Positions 8,910 through 17,188 of a stretch of DNA of 64,000 bases are shown here, one piece after another. Origin of the DNA: Ruminococcus sp. Marseille-P6503 (GTDB taxonomy: Bacteria; Bacillota; Clostridia; Oscillospirales; Ruminococcaceae); the NCBI RefSeq assembly GCF_900604945.1, contig NZ_UWPB01000001.1, positions 558,001 through 622,000 on the forward strand, written 5' to 3'. A program made the translations under genes and the position numbers. The notes beneath the pieces were generated by a model, which saw nothing but the letters and a program-made list of their open reading frames with translations, searched no databases and was not told the origin of the DNA. Each line of letters begins with the position of its first letter. Positions within the stretch are counted from its first letter, which is position 1.

Positions 8910-10970
8910 GTGAAAAGCTTTAAGGAGCAGGCGAAGCGTCTTGTATCCGAGATGACTCTGGAAGAAAAATGTTCACAGCTCAGATACGATTCGCCTGCTG
9001 TTACGCGTCTTGGTATAGATTCATACAACTGGTGGAACGAAGGACTTCACGGCGTCGCCAGAGCGGGGACGGCTACGGTTTTTCCCCAGGCCATTGCAAT
9101 GGCGGCGGCTTTTGACACGGAGCTGATTTTTAAGGCGGCTGACATTATTTCGACCGAAGCTCGGGCAAAATACAACTACGCTCATAAGCGGGGCGACAAC
9201 GATATATATAAGGGACTCACCCTTTGGAGCCCGAACGTCAATATATTCCGCGATCCGCGCTGGGGACGAGGACAGGAAACCTACGGCGAGGATCCATTTC
9301 TTACGGCGGCGCTGGGAACGGCTTTTGTCAAGGGCCTTCAGGGAAACGGCGAATATCTTAAGACCGCCGCCTGCGCGAAGCATTTTGCGGTTCACAGCGG
9401 CCCGGAAGCGGTTCGCCACGAGTTTAACGCCTTAGTCAGCGAAAAGGATCTGAGGGAAACCTATCTTTATGCCTTTGAAAAGCTGACGGAAGCCGGAGTG
9501 CAGGGAATAATGGGGGCGTATAACCGTGTGAACGGAGAGCCTGCCTGCGCCTCGGCACACCTTATGGATATTCTGTATAACGAGTGGAATTACGACGGAT
9601 ATTTTGTTTCCGACTGCTGGGCGATAAGAGATTTTCACACACACCATATGGTGACCTCAACAGCTGAGGAATCCGCCGCTATGGCAATAAGCTCAGGCTG
9701 TGATATAAATTGCGGAAATACCTACCTTCACGCCGTTAAAGCGGTCAGGGACGGGCTTCTGGAGGAAAAGTACATAGACCGTTCGGCGGCTAAGGCTTTG
9801 GAGATACGCTTAAAGCTTGGAATGGGAGCGAAAACCGAATACGATGATATTTCCTTTGACTGTATCGACTGTGACGAGCATAACGCCGCGTCGCTGGAGC
9901 TGGCTCAGAAGTCTATGGTTTTGCTGAAAAACGACGGTATTCTGCCCCTTGATAAAAGCAGGATCAAAAAGCTAGGCGTTATAGGTCCAAACGCCGACAG
10001 CAGGGCAGCGCTTTATGGAAATTACTGCGGAACCTCGTCCCGCTGCATTACCTTTCTGGAGGGAATACGAGAGGAATTCGGCGGCAGAGTATATTATTCC
10101 GAGGGCTGTCATCTGTATAAGGACAGCTGCGAAAACCTGGCGCTTCCTTACGACAGACTTTCGGAGGCTGAGGAGGTTGCTGCAAATTCAGACGCCGTAA
10201 TTCTCTGCGTCGGTCTTGACGCCGGACTGGAGGGCGAGGAGGGCGATACGGGCAACTCCTACGCCGCCGGCGACAAAACTGATCTTCAGCTTCCGAAAGC
10301 TCAGCAGCTGCTGATCGAACGGGTGCTGAAAGCCGGAAAACCTACAGTAATAGTTCTTGCGTCAGGCAGCTGTGTAAACGTAGGAACCGATAAAATGAAC
10401 GCGCTGATAAGCGCGTGGTATCCCGGAGCAATGGGCGGCAGGGCTTTGGCGGATATTATCTTCGGCAAAATATCGCCCTCGGGTAAGCTGCCGGTCACCT
10501 TTTATAGATCGGCTGAGGGTCTGCCTGATTTTGAGGATTACTCAATGAGGGGCAGGACCTACCGCTATACTCAGGATAATATTCTTTATCCGTTCGGCTA
10601 CGGTCTGACTTATTCCGAATGCCGTGCCGAAAGCCTGTCTTTTTCTAACGGAAAGGCGGTGTGTACCGTTAAAAATAACGGAAATTACAACACTGACGAG
10701 GTTTTGCAGCTTTATGTAAAAATACACGGCAGCGATTTTGCCGTCCCTAATTATTCTCTTTGCGGTTTTAAGCGTATAAGCCTTAAAAGCGGCGAAAGCA
10801 GAACCGTTGAGCTTGAAATTCCGAACGAAAGCTTTATGGTTGTGGACAGCTGCGGAAAAAGACGTAAGGAAGGAACAGGATTTACTCTCTACGCCGGATT
10901 TTCTCAGCCCGATAAGCTCAGCTGCGTGCTTACGGGTTCAGGCTGCGCTGAAATAAGCTGTTCTTTCTGA
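8910..10970 (+). CDS. Glycoside hydrolase family 3 (beta-glucosidase/beta-xylosidase type), intracellular
   Basis: A 686-residue GH3 enzyme that removes terminal beta-linked sugars from oligosaccharides. Seen in sequence: the GH3 N-terminal barrel with NVNIFRDPRWGRGQETYGED (about 110-129), AKHFAVH (156-162) and the nucleophile region YFVSDCWAI, where D235 is the expected catalytic Asp; then the alpha/beta sandwich domain (about 330-560) and a C-terminal fibronectin-III-like domain. WWNEGLHGVARAG near the N-terminus is typical of the xylan 1,4-beta-xylosidase-like branch, so xylo-oligosaccharides are a reasonable but unproven substrate. There is no signal peptide. Start is GTG at 8910 with AAGGAG (8895-8900) 9 nt upstream. 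It follows ychF by 30 bp. Confidence 0.9.
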   Translation: MKSFKEQAKRLVSEMTLEEKCSQLRYDSPAVTRLGIDSYNWWNEGLHGVARAGTATVFPQAIAMAAAFDTELIFKAADIISTEARAKYNYAHKRGDNDIYKGLTLWSPNVNIFRDPRWGRGQETYGEDPFLTAALGTAFVKGLQGNGEYLKTAACAKHFAVHSGPEAVRHEFNALVSEKDLRETYLYAFEKLTEAGVQGIMGAYNRVNGEPACASAHLMDILYNEWNYDGYFVSDCWAIRDFHTHHMVTSTAEESAAMAISSGCDINCGNTYLHAVKAVRDGLLEEKYIDRSAAKALEIRLKLGMGAKTEYDDISFDCIDCDEHNAASLELAQKSMVLLKNDGILPLDKSRIKKLGVIGPNADSRAALYGNYCGTSSRCITFLEGIREEFGGRVYYSEGCHLYKDSCENLALPYDRLSEAEEVAANSDAVILCVGLDAGLEGEEGDTGNSYAAGDKTDLQLPKAQQLLIERVLKAGKPTVIVLASGSCVNVGTDKMNALISAWYPGAMGGRALADIIFGKISPSGKLPVTFYRSAEGLPDFEDYSMRGRTYRYTQDNILYPFGYGLTYSECRAESLSFSNGKAVCTVKNNGNYNTDEVLQLYVKIHGSDFAVPNYSLCGFKRISLKSGESRTVELEIPNESFMVVDSCGKRRKEGTGFTLYAGFSQPDKLSCVLTGSGCAEISCSF

Positions 10971-11002
10971 ACAAAGTCTGAAACCTGACAAAACCTCATA
11001 AT

Positions 11003-11091
11003 AAAAACCGGGCGAGGCAGACTGCACCTGCGTTTAAGGCGTAAATACGCTTTAAAATACTTTGGTGCGGTTCGTCCTCGGTCCGGTTTTT
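11003..11091. terminator. Nested hairpin between convergent GH3 and purD genes, bidirectional terminator
   Basis: AAAAACCGG (11003-11011) pairs with CCGGTTTTT (11083-11091), giving T runs on both strands. Inside, CGAGG pairs with CCTCG, GCACC with GGTGC, and a central stem TTTAAGGCGT/ACGCTTTAAA with one wobble pair. It lies between the stops of two convergent genes. Confidence 0.7.
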
Positions 11092-11124
11092 GTTTTGCAA
11101 TTGATAGATTTTTGTCGGCTTGCT

Positions 11125-12483
11125 TTACTGTCTTAAATAAACGCCGTTTTCCTCAAGATAATCCTCAAGATCCTGTTTGTATTCCAGATCAAGAGGATCG
11201 GAGATCAGGGCTTTCATAGCCCTTTGCCCTATGTCCTTTCTGTAGTGAGCGTTTTCAAAGCTTATTTTTGCTGCGCCGGCATAGGCGTTGTCTATAGAAC
11301 CTTTAAGGGTAAGTCCTTTTGCGGTCACTCCGAGAACACGTCCGCCGTTTGTAAGGAATTTTCCGTCTGAAAGCTTTGTTCCCGCATGGAAAACCTCGCA
11401 GCCGTCAACCTGTCCTCTGCTGTCAAGCCCCGATATTTCCAGACCCTTCGGATAAGAAAGGGGATAGCCGCCGCTTGCCATTACTACGCAGGTACAGCAG
11501 CCGTCGCTCCATTTTACGTCGACGCCGGAAAGAGTGTGGCTGTAAATAGCCTCCATAATGTCCACCAGATCGGTTTCAAGCATAGGGAGAACAACCTGCG
11601 TTTCCGGATCTCCGAAGCGGCAGTTATATTCGATCACCTTAGGACCGTCCGGCGTAAGCATAAGCCCGAAATACAGACAGCCCTCAAATGTTCTGCCCTC
11701 GGCGTTCATAGCGTTCATTGTAGGAATAAAGATTTTTTCCATACATTCCTTTGCTATATCCTCTGTGTAGTAAGGATTAGGCGCAACGGTGCCCATACCG
11801 CCGGTGTTCAGACCCTCGTCGTTGTCGTAAGCTCTTTTGTGATCCATGGAAGAAAGCATTGGCGCCATAGTTTTTCCGTCAGTAAAGGAAAGCACAGAAA
11901 CCTCAGGACCTGTAAGATATTCCTCTACAACTATAGTTGAGCTGCTTTCGCCGAACTTTTTGTCGTCGATCATTGAACGGATAGCTTCGACCGCTTCATT
12001 TTCGTTCTGAGCAAGGATAACTCCCTTTCCGAGAGCAAGACCGTCAGCCTTAATTACCGCGGGATAGGTATTCTGTTCCCTGACATAGGCAATCGCGTCC
12101 TCGCTGTCTGTAAACACTTCGTATTTTGCGGTGGGGATACCGTATTTTTTCATCAGCTCCTTGGAAAACACCTTGGAGCCCTCAATAATCGCGGCGTTTT
12201 TCTTAGGTCCGAACGTCATAAAGCCTTTTGCCTGCAAAGCGTCCACCATTCCCATAACCAGCGGATCGTCGGGGGCGACAACTACCAGATCGACGGCAAG
12301 CTGCTGCGCAAGCTGTACAACTCCGTCTATATCCGTCGCGGAAATATCGAAGCATTCAGCTCCGTCAGCTTCTATTCCACCGTTTCCGGGCGTGCAGTAA
12401 ATTTTTTCGGCTTTCGGCGACTGGGCAAGCTTTCTGATGATCGCGTGCTCGCGTCCGCCGCTTCCGACTACCAGTATTTTCAT
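11125..12483 (-). CDS. purD: Phosphoribosylamine-glycine ligase
   Basis: Second step of purine synthesis: joins 5-phosphoribosylamine and glycine using ATP to make GAR. The 452-residue protein has the N-terminal MKILVVGSGGREHAI signature, ATP-grasp domain sequences (VIKADGLALGKGV, around 145-160) and the metal/substrate segment EYNCRFGDPETQ (around 295), all standard for PurD. It is the last gene of the leftward purine operon, separated from its upstream neighbour, an acidic lipoprotein gene, by 151 bp that include a perfect hairpin (12589-12620). That hairpin may reduce expression of purD relative to the rest. AAAGGAATGATT precedes the start. Confidence 0.96.
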   Translation of the reverse strand: MKILVVGSGGREHAIIRKLAQSPKAEKIYCTPGNGGIEADGAECFDISATDIDGVVQLAQQLAVDLVVVAPDDPLVMGMVDALQAKGFMTFGPKKNAAIIEGSKVFSKELMKKYGIPTAKYEVFTDSEDAIAYVREQNTYPAVIKADGLALGKGVILAQNENEAVEAIRSMIDDKKFGESSSTIVVEEYLTGPEVSVLSFTDGKTMAPMLSSMDHKRAYDNDEGLNTGGMGTVAPNPYYTEDIAKECMEKIFIPTMNAMNAEGRTFEGCLYFGLMLTPDGPKVIEYNCRFGDPETQVVLPMLETDLVDIMEAIYSHTLSGVDVKWSDGCCTCVVMASGGYPLSYPKGLEISGLDSRGQVDGCEVFHAGTKLSDGKFLTNGGRVLGVTAKGLTLKGSIDNAYAGAAKISFENAHYRKDIGQRAMKALISDPLDLEYKQDLEDYLEENGVYLRQ

Positions 12484-12588
12484 TTTACAATCATTCCTTT
12501 CCGGGCTTTTGAGAATTGAAGAACAAACAGCGCGCCGCAGCGTGCGCGAATTATGCCTTACACGCTCCGGCCGGCTTATGATATGAAA

Positions 12589-12620
12589 TCACTGAACGCC
12601 GACCAAACAGCGTTCAGTGA
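12589..12620 (-). terminator. Perfect 11-bp hairpin between the lipoprotein gene and purD
   Basis: TCACTGAACGC (12589-12599) pairs exactly with GCGTTCAGTGA (12610-12620). Read leftward it follows the lipoprotein stop codon by about 15 nt, but only a weak T-rich stretch follows, so it may be a partial terminator or an mRNA-processing or stability element. Confidence 0.5.
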
Positions 12621-12634
12621 ATATCGGTATGGTT

Positions 12635-13372
12635 TTAGATGATTTCAAAGGAATTTATAACATCGTTAAAATCGCTTTCAACAGAATCGAACACAGACTC
12701 CTCGGCGCCGTAGCTTATAGCGTAGATATATCCGTTTTCTACAAGGATAACCTGATTCATTTTCATCACAAAGGCGTCGGACTGGCTTACGTTAAGAGAA
12801 ACAAGACAGCCGTCCATTCCGTTGACCGTAATTTCGCTCGTACCAGTAACCTCATATCCGTCTATTGCGTCGTACTGGGATTCTACGATCTCAGCGTATT
12901 CTGATGGAGTATATGAACCTAAAACTCCCGCCTGCTGCGCGAGGATATTAAAGTTTGCGGTTGCCATCATAGCGTCGCTGCTGTCTCCGGTGTACATGAA
13001 CATACATTCAAGCCCTGAAGCTGTACCTGTGTCGGAAGCGTCTGTCCAGAGATTTTCGTCTACTTTAATCGTGTAGCCTGTTCCGGTGAAAACTCCGTCC
13101 TTGTATCCCTTTTCCGCAGCGTCAGCTTCAGAATCGTCCGCGTCAGAGCTCTCCGCCTCTGATACTTCCGCTTCGGATTCTTCGTTTGAAGATTCATCCG
13201 CCTCAGATTCCTCGCCTGAAGATTCATCAGCCGAGCTTTCCTCAGCAGCTGCCGAAGAGGTTACCGAAGCCTTTGAGTCCTTCTCTGATTCCGATGATTC
13301 GTCGTCGCTTTCGCAGGCTGTGAAAGCCATAACGAGTGATGCCGCCATAGCGGCGATAAGCAGTTTTTTCAT
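12635..13372 (-). CDS. Acidic Ser/Glu-rich lipoprotein inside the purine operon
   Basis: A 245-residue predicted lipoprotein: signal peptide MKKLLIAAMAASLVMAFTAC with lipid-modified Cys at position 20, then a low-complexity stretch (about 21-88) of Ser, Glu, Asp and Ala with ESSADESSGEESEADESS-like repeats, then a folded domain of about 155 residues (DGVFTGTGYTIKVDENLW onward) that I cannot assign with certainty. The linker would hold the domain away from the membrane. The gene sits between the AICAR transformylase gene (29 bp upstream) and purD, in the same direction, which is unusual for a cell-surface protein. A GAGGAGAG box precedes the ATG. Role unknown; there is no evidence that it handles purines. 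Confidence 0.8.
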   Translation of the reverse strand: MKKLLIAAMAASLVMAFTACESDDESSESEKDSKASVTSSAAAEESSADESSGEESEADESSNEESEAEVSEAESSDADDSEADAAEKGYKDGVFTGTGYTIKVDENLWTDASDTGTASGLECMFMYTGDSSDAMMATANFNILAQQAGVLGSYTPSEYAEIVESQYDAIDGYEVTGTSEITVNGMDGCLVSLNVSQSDAFVMKMNQVILVENGYIYAISYGAEESVFDSVESDFNDVINSFEII

Positions 13373-13400
13373 AATAAAACTCTCCTCTATAAAATTAAGA

Positions 13401-14582
13401 TTAGTGATGGAATAATCTTATTCCCGTAAATGCCATAGCCATGTTATACTTGTTGCAGGTCATGATAACATGGTCGTCTCTGATCGAGCCGCCCGGTTCG
13501 GCAATGTATCTTACGCCGCTCTTTTTAGCTCTTTCTATATTATCGCCGAAGGGGAAGAAAGCGTCCGAGCCAAGACATACGTCCGTATTCTTTTCAAGCC
13601 ACGCTTTTTGCTCTTCCTTGGTGAATACTTCCGGCTTGACCTTAAACATCTTCTGCCATTCGCCCTCTGCCAGAACGTCCATATATTCGTCCGAAATGTA
13701 AACGTCAATGGTGTTGTCCCTGTCCGGACGGCGTATATCGTCAACAAACTGAAGTCCCAGAACCTTGGGATGCTGTCTGAGCCACCAGATATCGGCTTTG
13801 TTTCCCGCAAGCCTTGTGCAGTGTATTCTTGACTGCTGACCCGCGCCGATGCCGATCGCCTGACCGTCCTTGACGTAGCATACGCTGTTGGACTGGGTAT
13901 ATTTCAGAGCGATAAGGGAGATGAGAAGATCTTCCTTTTTATCCTGAGGAATATCCTTGTTTTCAGTCACAATATTGGACAGCAGCTCGTCGTTTATGTC
14001 AAGCTCGTTTCTGCCCTGTTCAAAGGTAACTCCGAAAACCTGCTTTCTTTCGATAGGCTCAGGAACATAGTTTTCGTCGATTTTTATAATGTTGTATGTG
14101 CCCTTTCTTTTGGATTTGAGAATGTCAAGAGCCTCCTCGCTGTATCCGGGGGCGATAATTCCGTCGGAAACCTCTCTCTGGATCATCTTAGCGGTGCAGG
14201 CGTCACATTCATCTGAAAGAGCAATAAAATCTCCGTAGGACGACATTCTGTCGGCGCCTCTTGCTCTCGCGTAAGCGCAGGCAAGGGGAGAAAGCTCGCC
14301 AAGATCGTCCACAAAGTAGATTTTTTTCAGAGTATCCGAAAGCGGTCTGCCGATCGCGGCGCCGGCAGGCGAAACGTGCTTGAAAGAAGTTGCCGCGGGC
14401 ATTCCGGTCGCCTTTTTCAGCTCCCTGACCAGCTGCCAGCCGTTAAAGGCGTCAAGCAGGTTGATATAGCCCGGCTTTCCGTTAAGCACCTCGATAGGCA
14501 GCTCCGAGCCGTTTTCCATAAAAACTCTTGACGGCTTTTGATTTGGATTACAGCCGTATTTTAAAAGCATTTCGTTAGCCAT
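13401..14582 (-). CDS. purH: AICAR transformylase, stand-alone (PurH C-terminal domain only)
   Basis: Transfers a formyl group from 10-formyl-THF to AICAR, giving FAICAR, the penultimate step to IMP. In most bacteria this domain is fused behind an IMP cyclohydrolase domain in PurH of about 510 residues; here the protein is only 393 residues and contains the transformylase part alone: LLKYGCNPNQKPSRVF at the start, TSFKHVSPAGAAIG with the conserved Lys-His pair, SNSVCYVKDGQAIGIGAGQQSR and SDAFFPFGDNIERA. The missing cyclohydrolase is supplied by the next upstream gene. Start: the ATG at 14582 has AGGAGG about 8 nt upstream; the in-frame upstream extension is not family-like. Confidence 0.93.
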   Translation of the reverse strand: MANEMLLKYGCNPNQKPSRVFMENGSELPIEVLNGKPGYINLLDAFNGWQLVRELKKATGMPAATSFKHVSPAGAAIGRPLSDTLKKIYFVDDLGELSPLACAYARARGADRMSSYGDFIALSDECDACTAKMIQREVSDGIIAPGYSEEALDILKSKRKGTYNIIKIDENYVPEPIERKQVFGVTFEQGRNELDINDELLSNIVTENKDIPQDKKEDLLISLIALKYTQSNSVCYVKDGQAIGIGAGQQSRIHCTRLAGNKADIWWLRQHPKVLGLQFVDDIRRPDRDNTIDVYISDEYMDVLAEGEWQKMFKVKPEVFTKEEQKAWLEKNTDVCLGSDAFFPFGDNIERAKKSGVRYIAEPGGSIRDDHVIMTCNKYNMAMAFTGIRLFHH

Positions 14583-14621
14583 TATATTTCCTCCTATGTT
14601 CATATTTTTTGAAATCACTTG

Positions 14622-15338
14622 TTATTTACTGTATTTATTAACTATTCTGGATACCGCCTTGCCGGTTTCAATATCAATGTATCTTACAAAAAGCGAAACC
14701 TTGTTGTCCTCGTTAAGGCTTTCCCAGAGCTTAGCTGTAAATTCCTCAATATCGTTCGGTACCGCGATCTTCTTAGGCTCTCCCTCAAAGCTCGGCAGGG
14801 GATTTCCGTCGCCCATATATGTGTGGATAAAATGACCGAAGCCGTTTATCGGATTTGTATAGGTATATGTAAATCTCTCGCAGCAGTCAGGGTTTCCGTC
14901 CGCGGATTTAAGTATCGACATAGCATAATTATATGCGCCGTTTTCAATGTGCATGATTCCCGAGATTCTCGGAGTATAATTCGGAGCGTCGTCCTCGTAT
15001 TCCCTTGTTCTCAGCGACTGCTCAAAGGTCTGCTGCTTGTCCATAAGCTCATAGATCGTATCGGTCTGATCTCCGTTGGTGACAATAGTCTTATTTCCCA
15101 GTACGCGGACAGGGGAGTAGATGATAAGGTGCGGGTCGGTAAGCTTTGACGGATCTGCCGCCTCGGTCTTGATCCCGTCGGAAGTTTCGGTAAAAACCCT
15201 GTTTCTGGAATTAACGCTTCTGCCCATGATAAAATAAGCGGTAACCGCGTTTTTCCCGTCGGCGGATTTACCGATCACAATTCCTCTTCCGGGATAGGAG
15301 TTGGATTTAAGCTCTTCATAAATGTCAAGTGTTTTCAT
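14622..15338 (-). CDS. purO: PurO-type IMP cyclohydrolase
   Basis: A 238-residue protein of the archaeal-type IMP cyclohydrolase family (PurO), which closes the ring of FAICAR to give IMP. Family-like segments are YPGRGIVIGKSADGKNAVTAYFIMGRS at the N-terminus (shown here as its first and last parts only: YPGRGIVIGKS and YFIMGRS), NGDQTDTIYE, and APNYTPRISGIMH. Position supports the call: it lies directly before a transformylase that lacks its own cyclohydrolase domain, and after purN. GGAGGAAAAATA precedes the ATG. Assignment is from recall of the family; an HMM comparison with the PurO family would settle it. Confidence 0.85.
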   Translation of the reverse strand: MKTLDIYEELKSNSYPGRGIVIGKSADGKNAVTAYFIMGRSVNSRNRVFTETSDGIKTEAADPSKLTDPHLIIYSPVRVLGNKTIVTNGDQTDTIYELMDKQQTFEQSLRTREYEDDAPNYTPRISGIMHIENGAYNYAMSILKSADGNPDCCERFTYTYTNPINGFGHFIHTYMGDGNPLPSFEGEPKKIAVPNDIEEFTAKLWESLNEDNKVSLFVRYIDIETGKAVSRIVNKYSK

Positions 15339-15358
15339 TATTTTTCCTCCTCTGTATT

Positions 15359-15991
15359 TCAGTCCGCAAGATCAACATAAGCCCTGCCGTTCCTGACGGT
15401 TATTCTGTCCTCGCAGAACAGCGACACAGCTTCGGGGAGTATCTTCCATTCAGCCTGCTCCATAACTCTTTTCTGAAGGGTTTCCGGCGTATCGTCGTTT
15501 TCAACAGCAACGCCCTTCTGCAGAATAATCGGTCCTCCGTCGCATACCTCGGTAACGAAGTGGACCGTCGCGCCTGTAAGCTTTACGCCCTTTTCCAGAA
15601 CGGCCTCGTGAACGTGAAGCCCGTAAAAGCCTTTACCGCAGAAGCTTGGAATAAGCGCGGGGTGCACATTCATCATTTTGTAAGGGTATGCTTTGACGAT
15701 CTGCTCGTCAAGGATTGTCATAAATCCGGCGTAAACCACCAGGTCAGCCTTTTCCTCCATAAGCGCGTCGGTTATAGCCTTGGTATACGACGCGGCGTCG
15801 GGATAATCCTTTCTCGGTATTACTCTGGTGGAAATTCCGTTGTTTTCCGCTCTTTTCAGAGCGTAAGCATCCTCCTTGGAGGAAATAACGCAGGTGATTT
15901 TTCCGCCGTTGATTTCCCCGCGGTTCTGGGCGTCTATCATAGCCTGCAAATTTGTTCCGCCGCCGGAAACCAAAACGCAAATATTTTTCAT
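15359..15991 (-). CDS. purN: Phosphoribosylglycinamide formyltransferase
   Basis: Third step of purine synthesis: formylates GAR with 10-formyl-THF to give FGAR. The 210-residue protein begins MKNICVLVSGGGTNLQAMID and has the conserved catalytic region KMMNVHPALIPSF...GLHVHEAVLEKGVKLTGATVHFV (given in part), with the Asn-His pair and a downstream Asp in EVCDGGPII, typical of PurN. The start at 15991 has AAAGGAG 7 nt upstream; the longer in-frame extension to 16063 lacks family residues. It lies 20 bp before the PurO gene and 107 bp after purM. Confidence 0.95.
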   Translation of the reverse strand: MKNICVLVSGGGTNLQAMIDAQNRGEINGGKITCVISSKEDAYALKRAENNGISTRVIPRKDYPDAASYTKAITDALMEEKADLVVYAGFMTILDEQIVKAYPYKMMNVHPALIPSFCGKGFYGLHVHEAVLEKGVKLTGATVHFVTEVCDGGPIILQKGVAVENDDTPETLQKRVMEQAEWKILPEAVSLFCEDRITVRNGRAYVDLAD

Positions 15992-16098
15992 AGCTTCTCC
16001 TTTGCTTGCCGCGCAGGCTGCCGCGCCGCAGGATTTTTTAATTACATGATTCTCAGAATACATTCAAGATAACGGAACGAACCTGCCGCAAAAATACG

Positions 16099-17133
16099 TC
16101 AGCAGATAACAACGCCGTAATCGCCCTCCACAAGCTCTCCAAGAACGTAAGCTTCTTCGCCCGCGCTGTTAATCGCGCTGATAGCCTTGTCGGCGTCGTT
16201 TTTATCTACAACAACCGTCATTCCGACGCCCATATTAAAGGTATTGAACATATCCCTTTCGGGAATATTTCCTGTCTGAGCAATGAGATCGAATATAGGA
16301 AGCACCTGAACCGCTTTTCTTTCGATCTTAGCCGACAGTCCGTCCGGCAGAGATCTGGGGATATTTTCATAGAATCCGCCGCCGGTGATATGTGAAATGG
16401 ATTTTACCTTTACGCTGTCAAGAAGCTTCATAACAGCCTTGACATATATCTTAGTAGGCGTGAGCAGAACGTTTCCGAGCGTAGTGCCAAGATCGGAATA
16501 ATGTCTTGCAAGGTTCGATTCGTTTACTGTGAACACCTTTCTTACAAGCGAAAAACCGTTGGAATGAACGCCGCTTGATTTGATGGCGATCATAACGTCG
16601 CCCGCCTTCTGGGTATCCGGCTTGAGTATCTTATCCTTATCCACGACTCCTACGGCAAAGCCGGCAAGGTCATATTCGTCAACGGGATAAAATCCGGGCA
16701 TTTCAGCAGTTTCTCCTCCGATAAGCGCCGCTCCGGACTGAACGCAGCCCTCAGCTACTCCGGAAACTATTTTAGCGATCTTTTCGGGGTAATTCTTGCC
16801 GACCGCAATGTAGTCGAGGAAAAACTGAGGCTTTGCGCCGCAGCATATAATGTCGTTTACGCACATTGCAACGCAGTCGATTCCGACGGTATCGTGCTTA
16901 TCCATAAGAAAAGCGATTTTAAGCTTTGTGCCTACGCCGTCTGTTCCCGATACAAGAACAGGCTTTGAGATACCTGTCATATCAAGCTCGAACAGACCGC
17001 CGAAGCCGCCCAGTCCGCTGAGAACTCCGCTTGTCATCGTGCGGGCAACGTACTGCTTCATAAGCTCTACCGCTTTGTATCCGGCGGTAACGTCAACGCC
17101 GGCTTCCTTGTAGCTGTTTGAGTAACTGTTCAT
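16099..17133 (-). CDS. purM: Phosphoribosylformylglycinamidine cyclo-ligase
   Basis: Fifth step: ATP-dependent ring closure of FGAM to AIR. The 344-residue protein begins [20 protein letters not shown] and carries the PurM signatures [43 protein letters not shown] and [16 protein letters not shown]. Length is normal. AAAGGATTTTATT precedes the ATG. Together with purF just upstream (55 bp) it forms the middle of the operon. The partner enzymes purL, purQ and purS are not in the window. Confidence 0.96.
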   Translation of the reverse strand: MNSYSNSYKEAGVDVTAGYKAVELMKQYVARTMTSGVLSGLGGFGGLFELDMTGISKPVLVSGTDGVGTKLKIAFLMDKHDTVGIDCVAMCVNDIICCGAKPQFFLDYIAVGKNYPEKIAKIVSGVAEGCVQSGAALIGGETAEMPGFYPVDEYDLAGFAVGVVDKDKILKPDTQKAGDVMIAIKSSGVHSNGFSLVRKVFTVNESNLARHYSDLGTTLGNVLLTPTKIYVKAVMKLLDSVKVKSISHITGGGFYENIPRSLPDGLSAKIERKAVQVLPIFDLIAQTGNIPERDMFNTFNMGVGMTVVVDKNDADKAISAINSAGEEAYVLGELVEGDYGVVIC

Positions 17134-17188
17134 AATAAAATCCTTTCAAGATGTATTCTCAACAGCGGTTTGTTACCCTGCAAACCGC

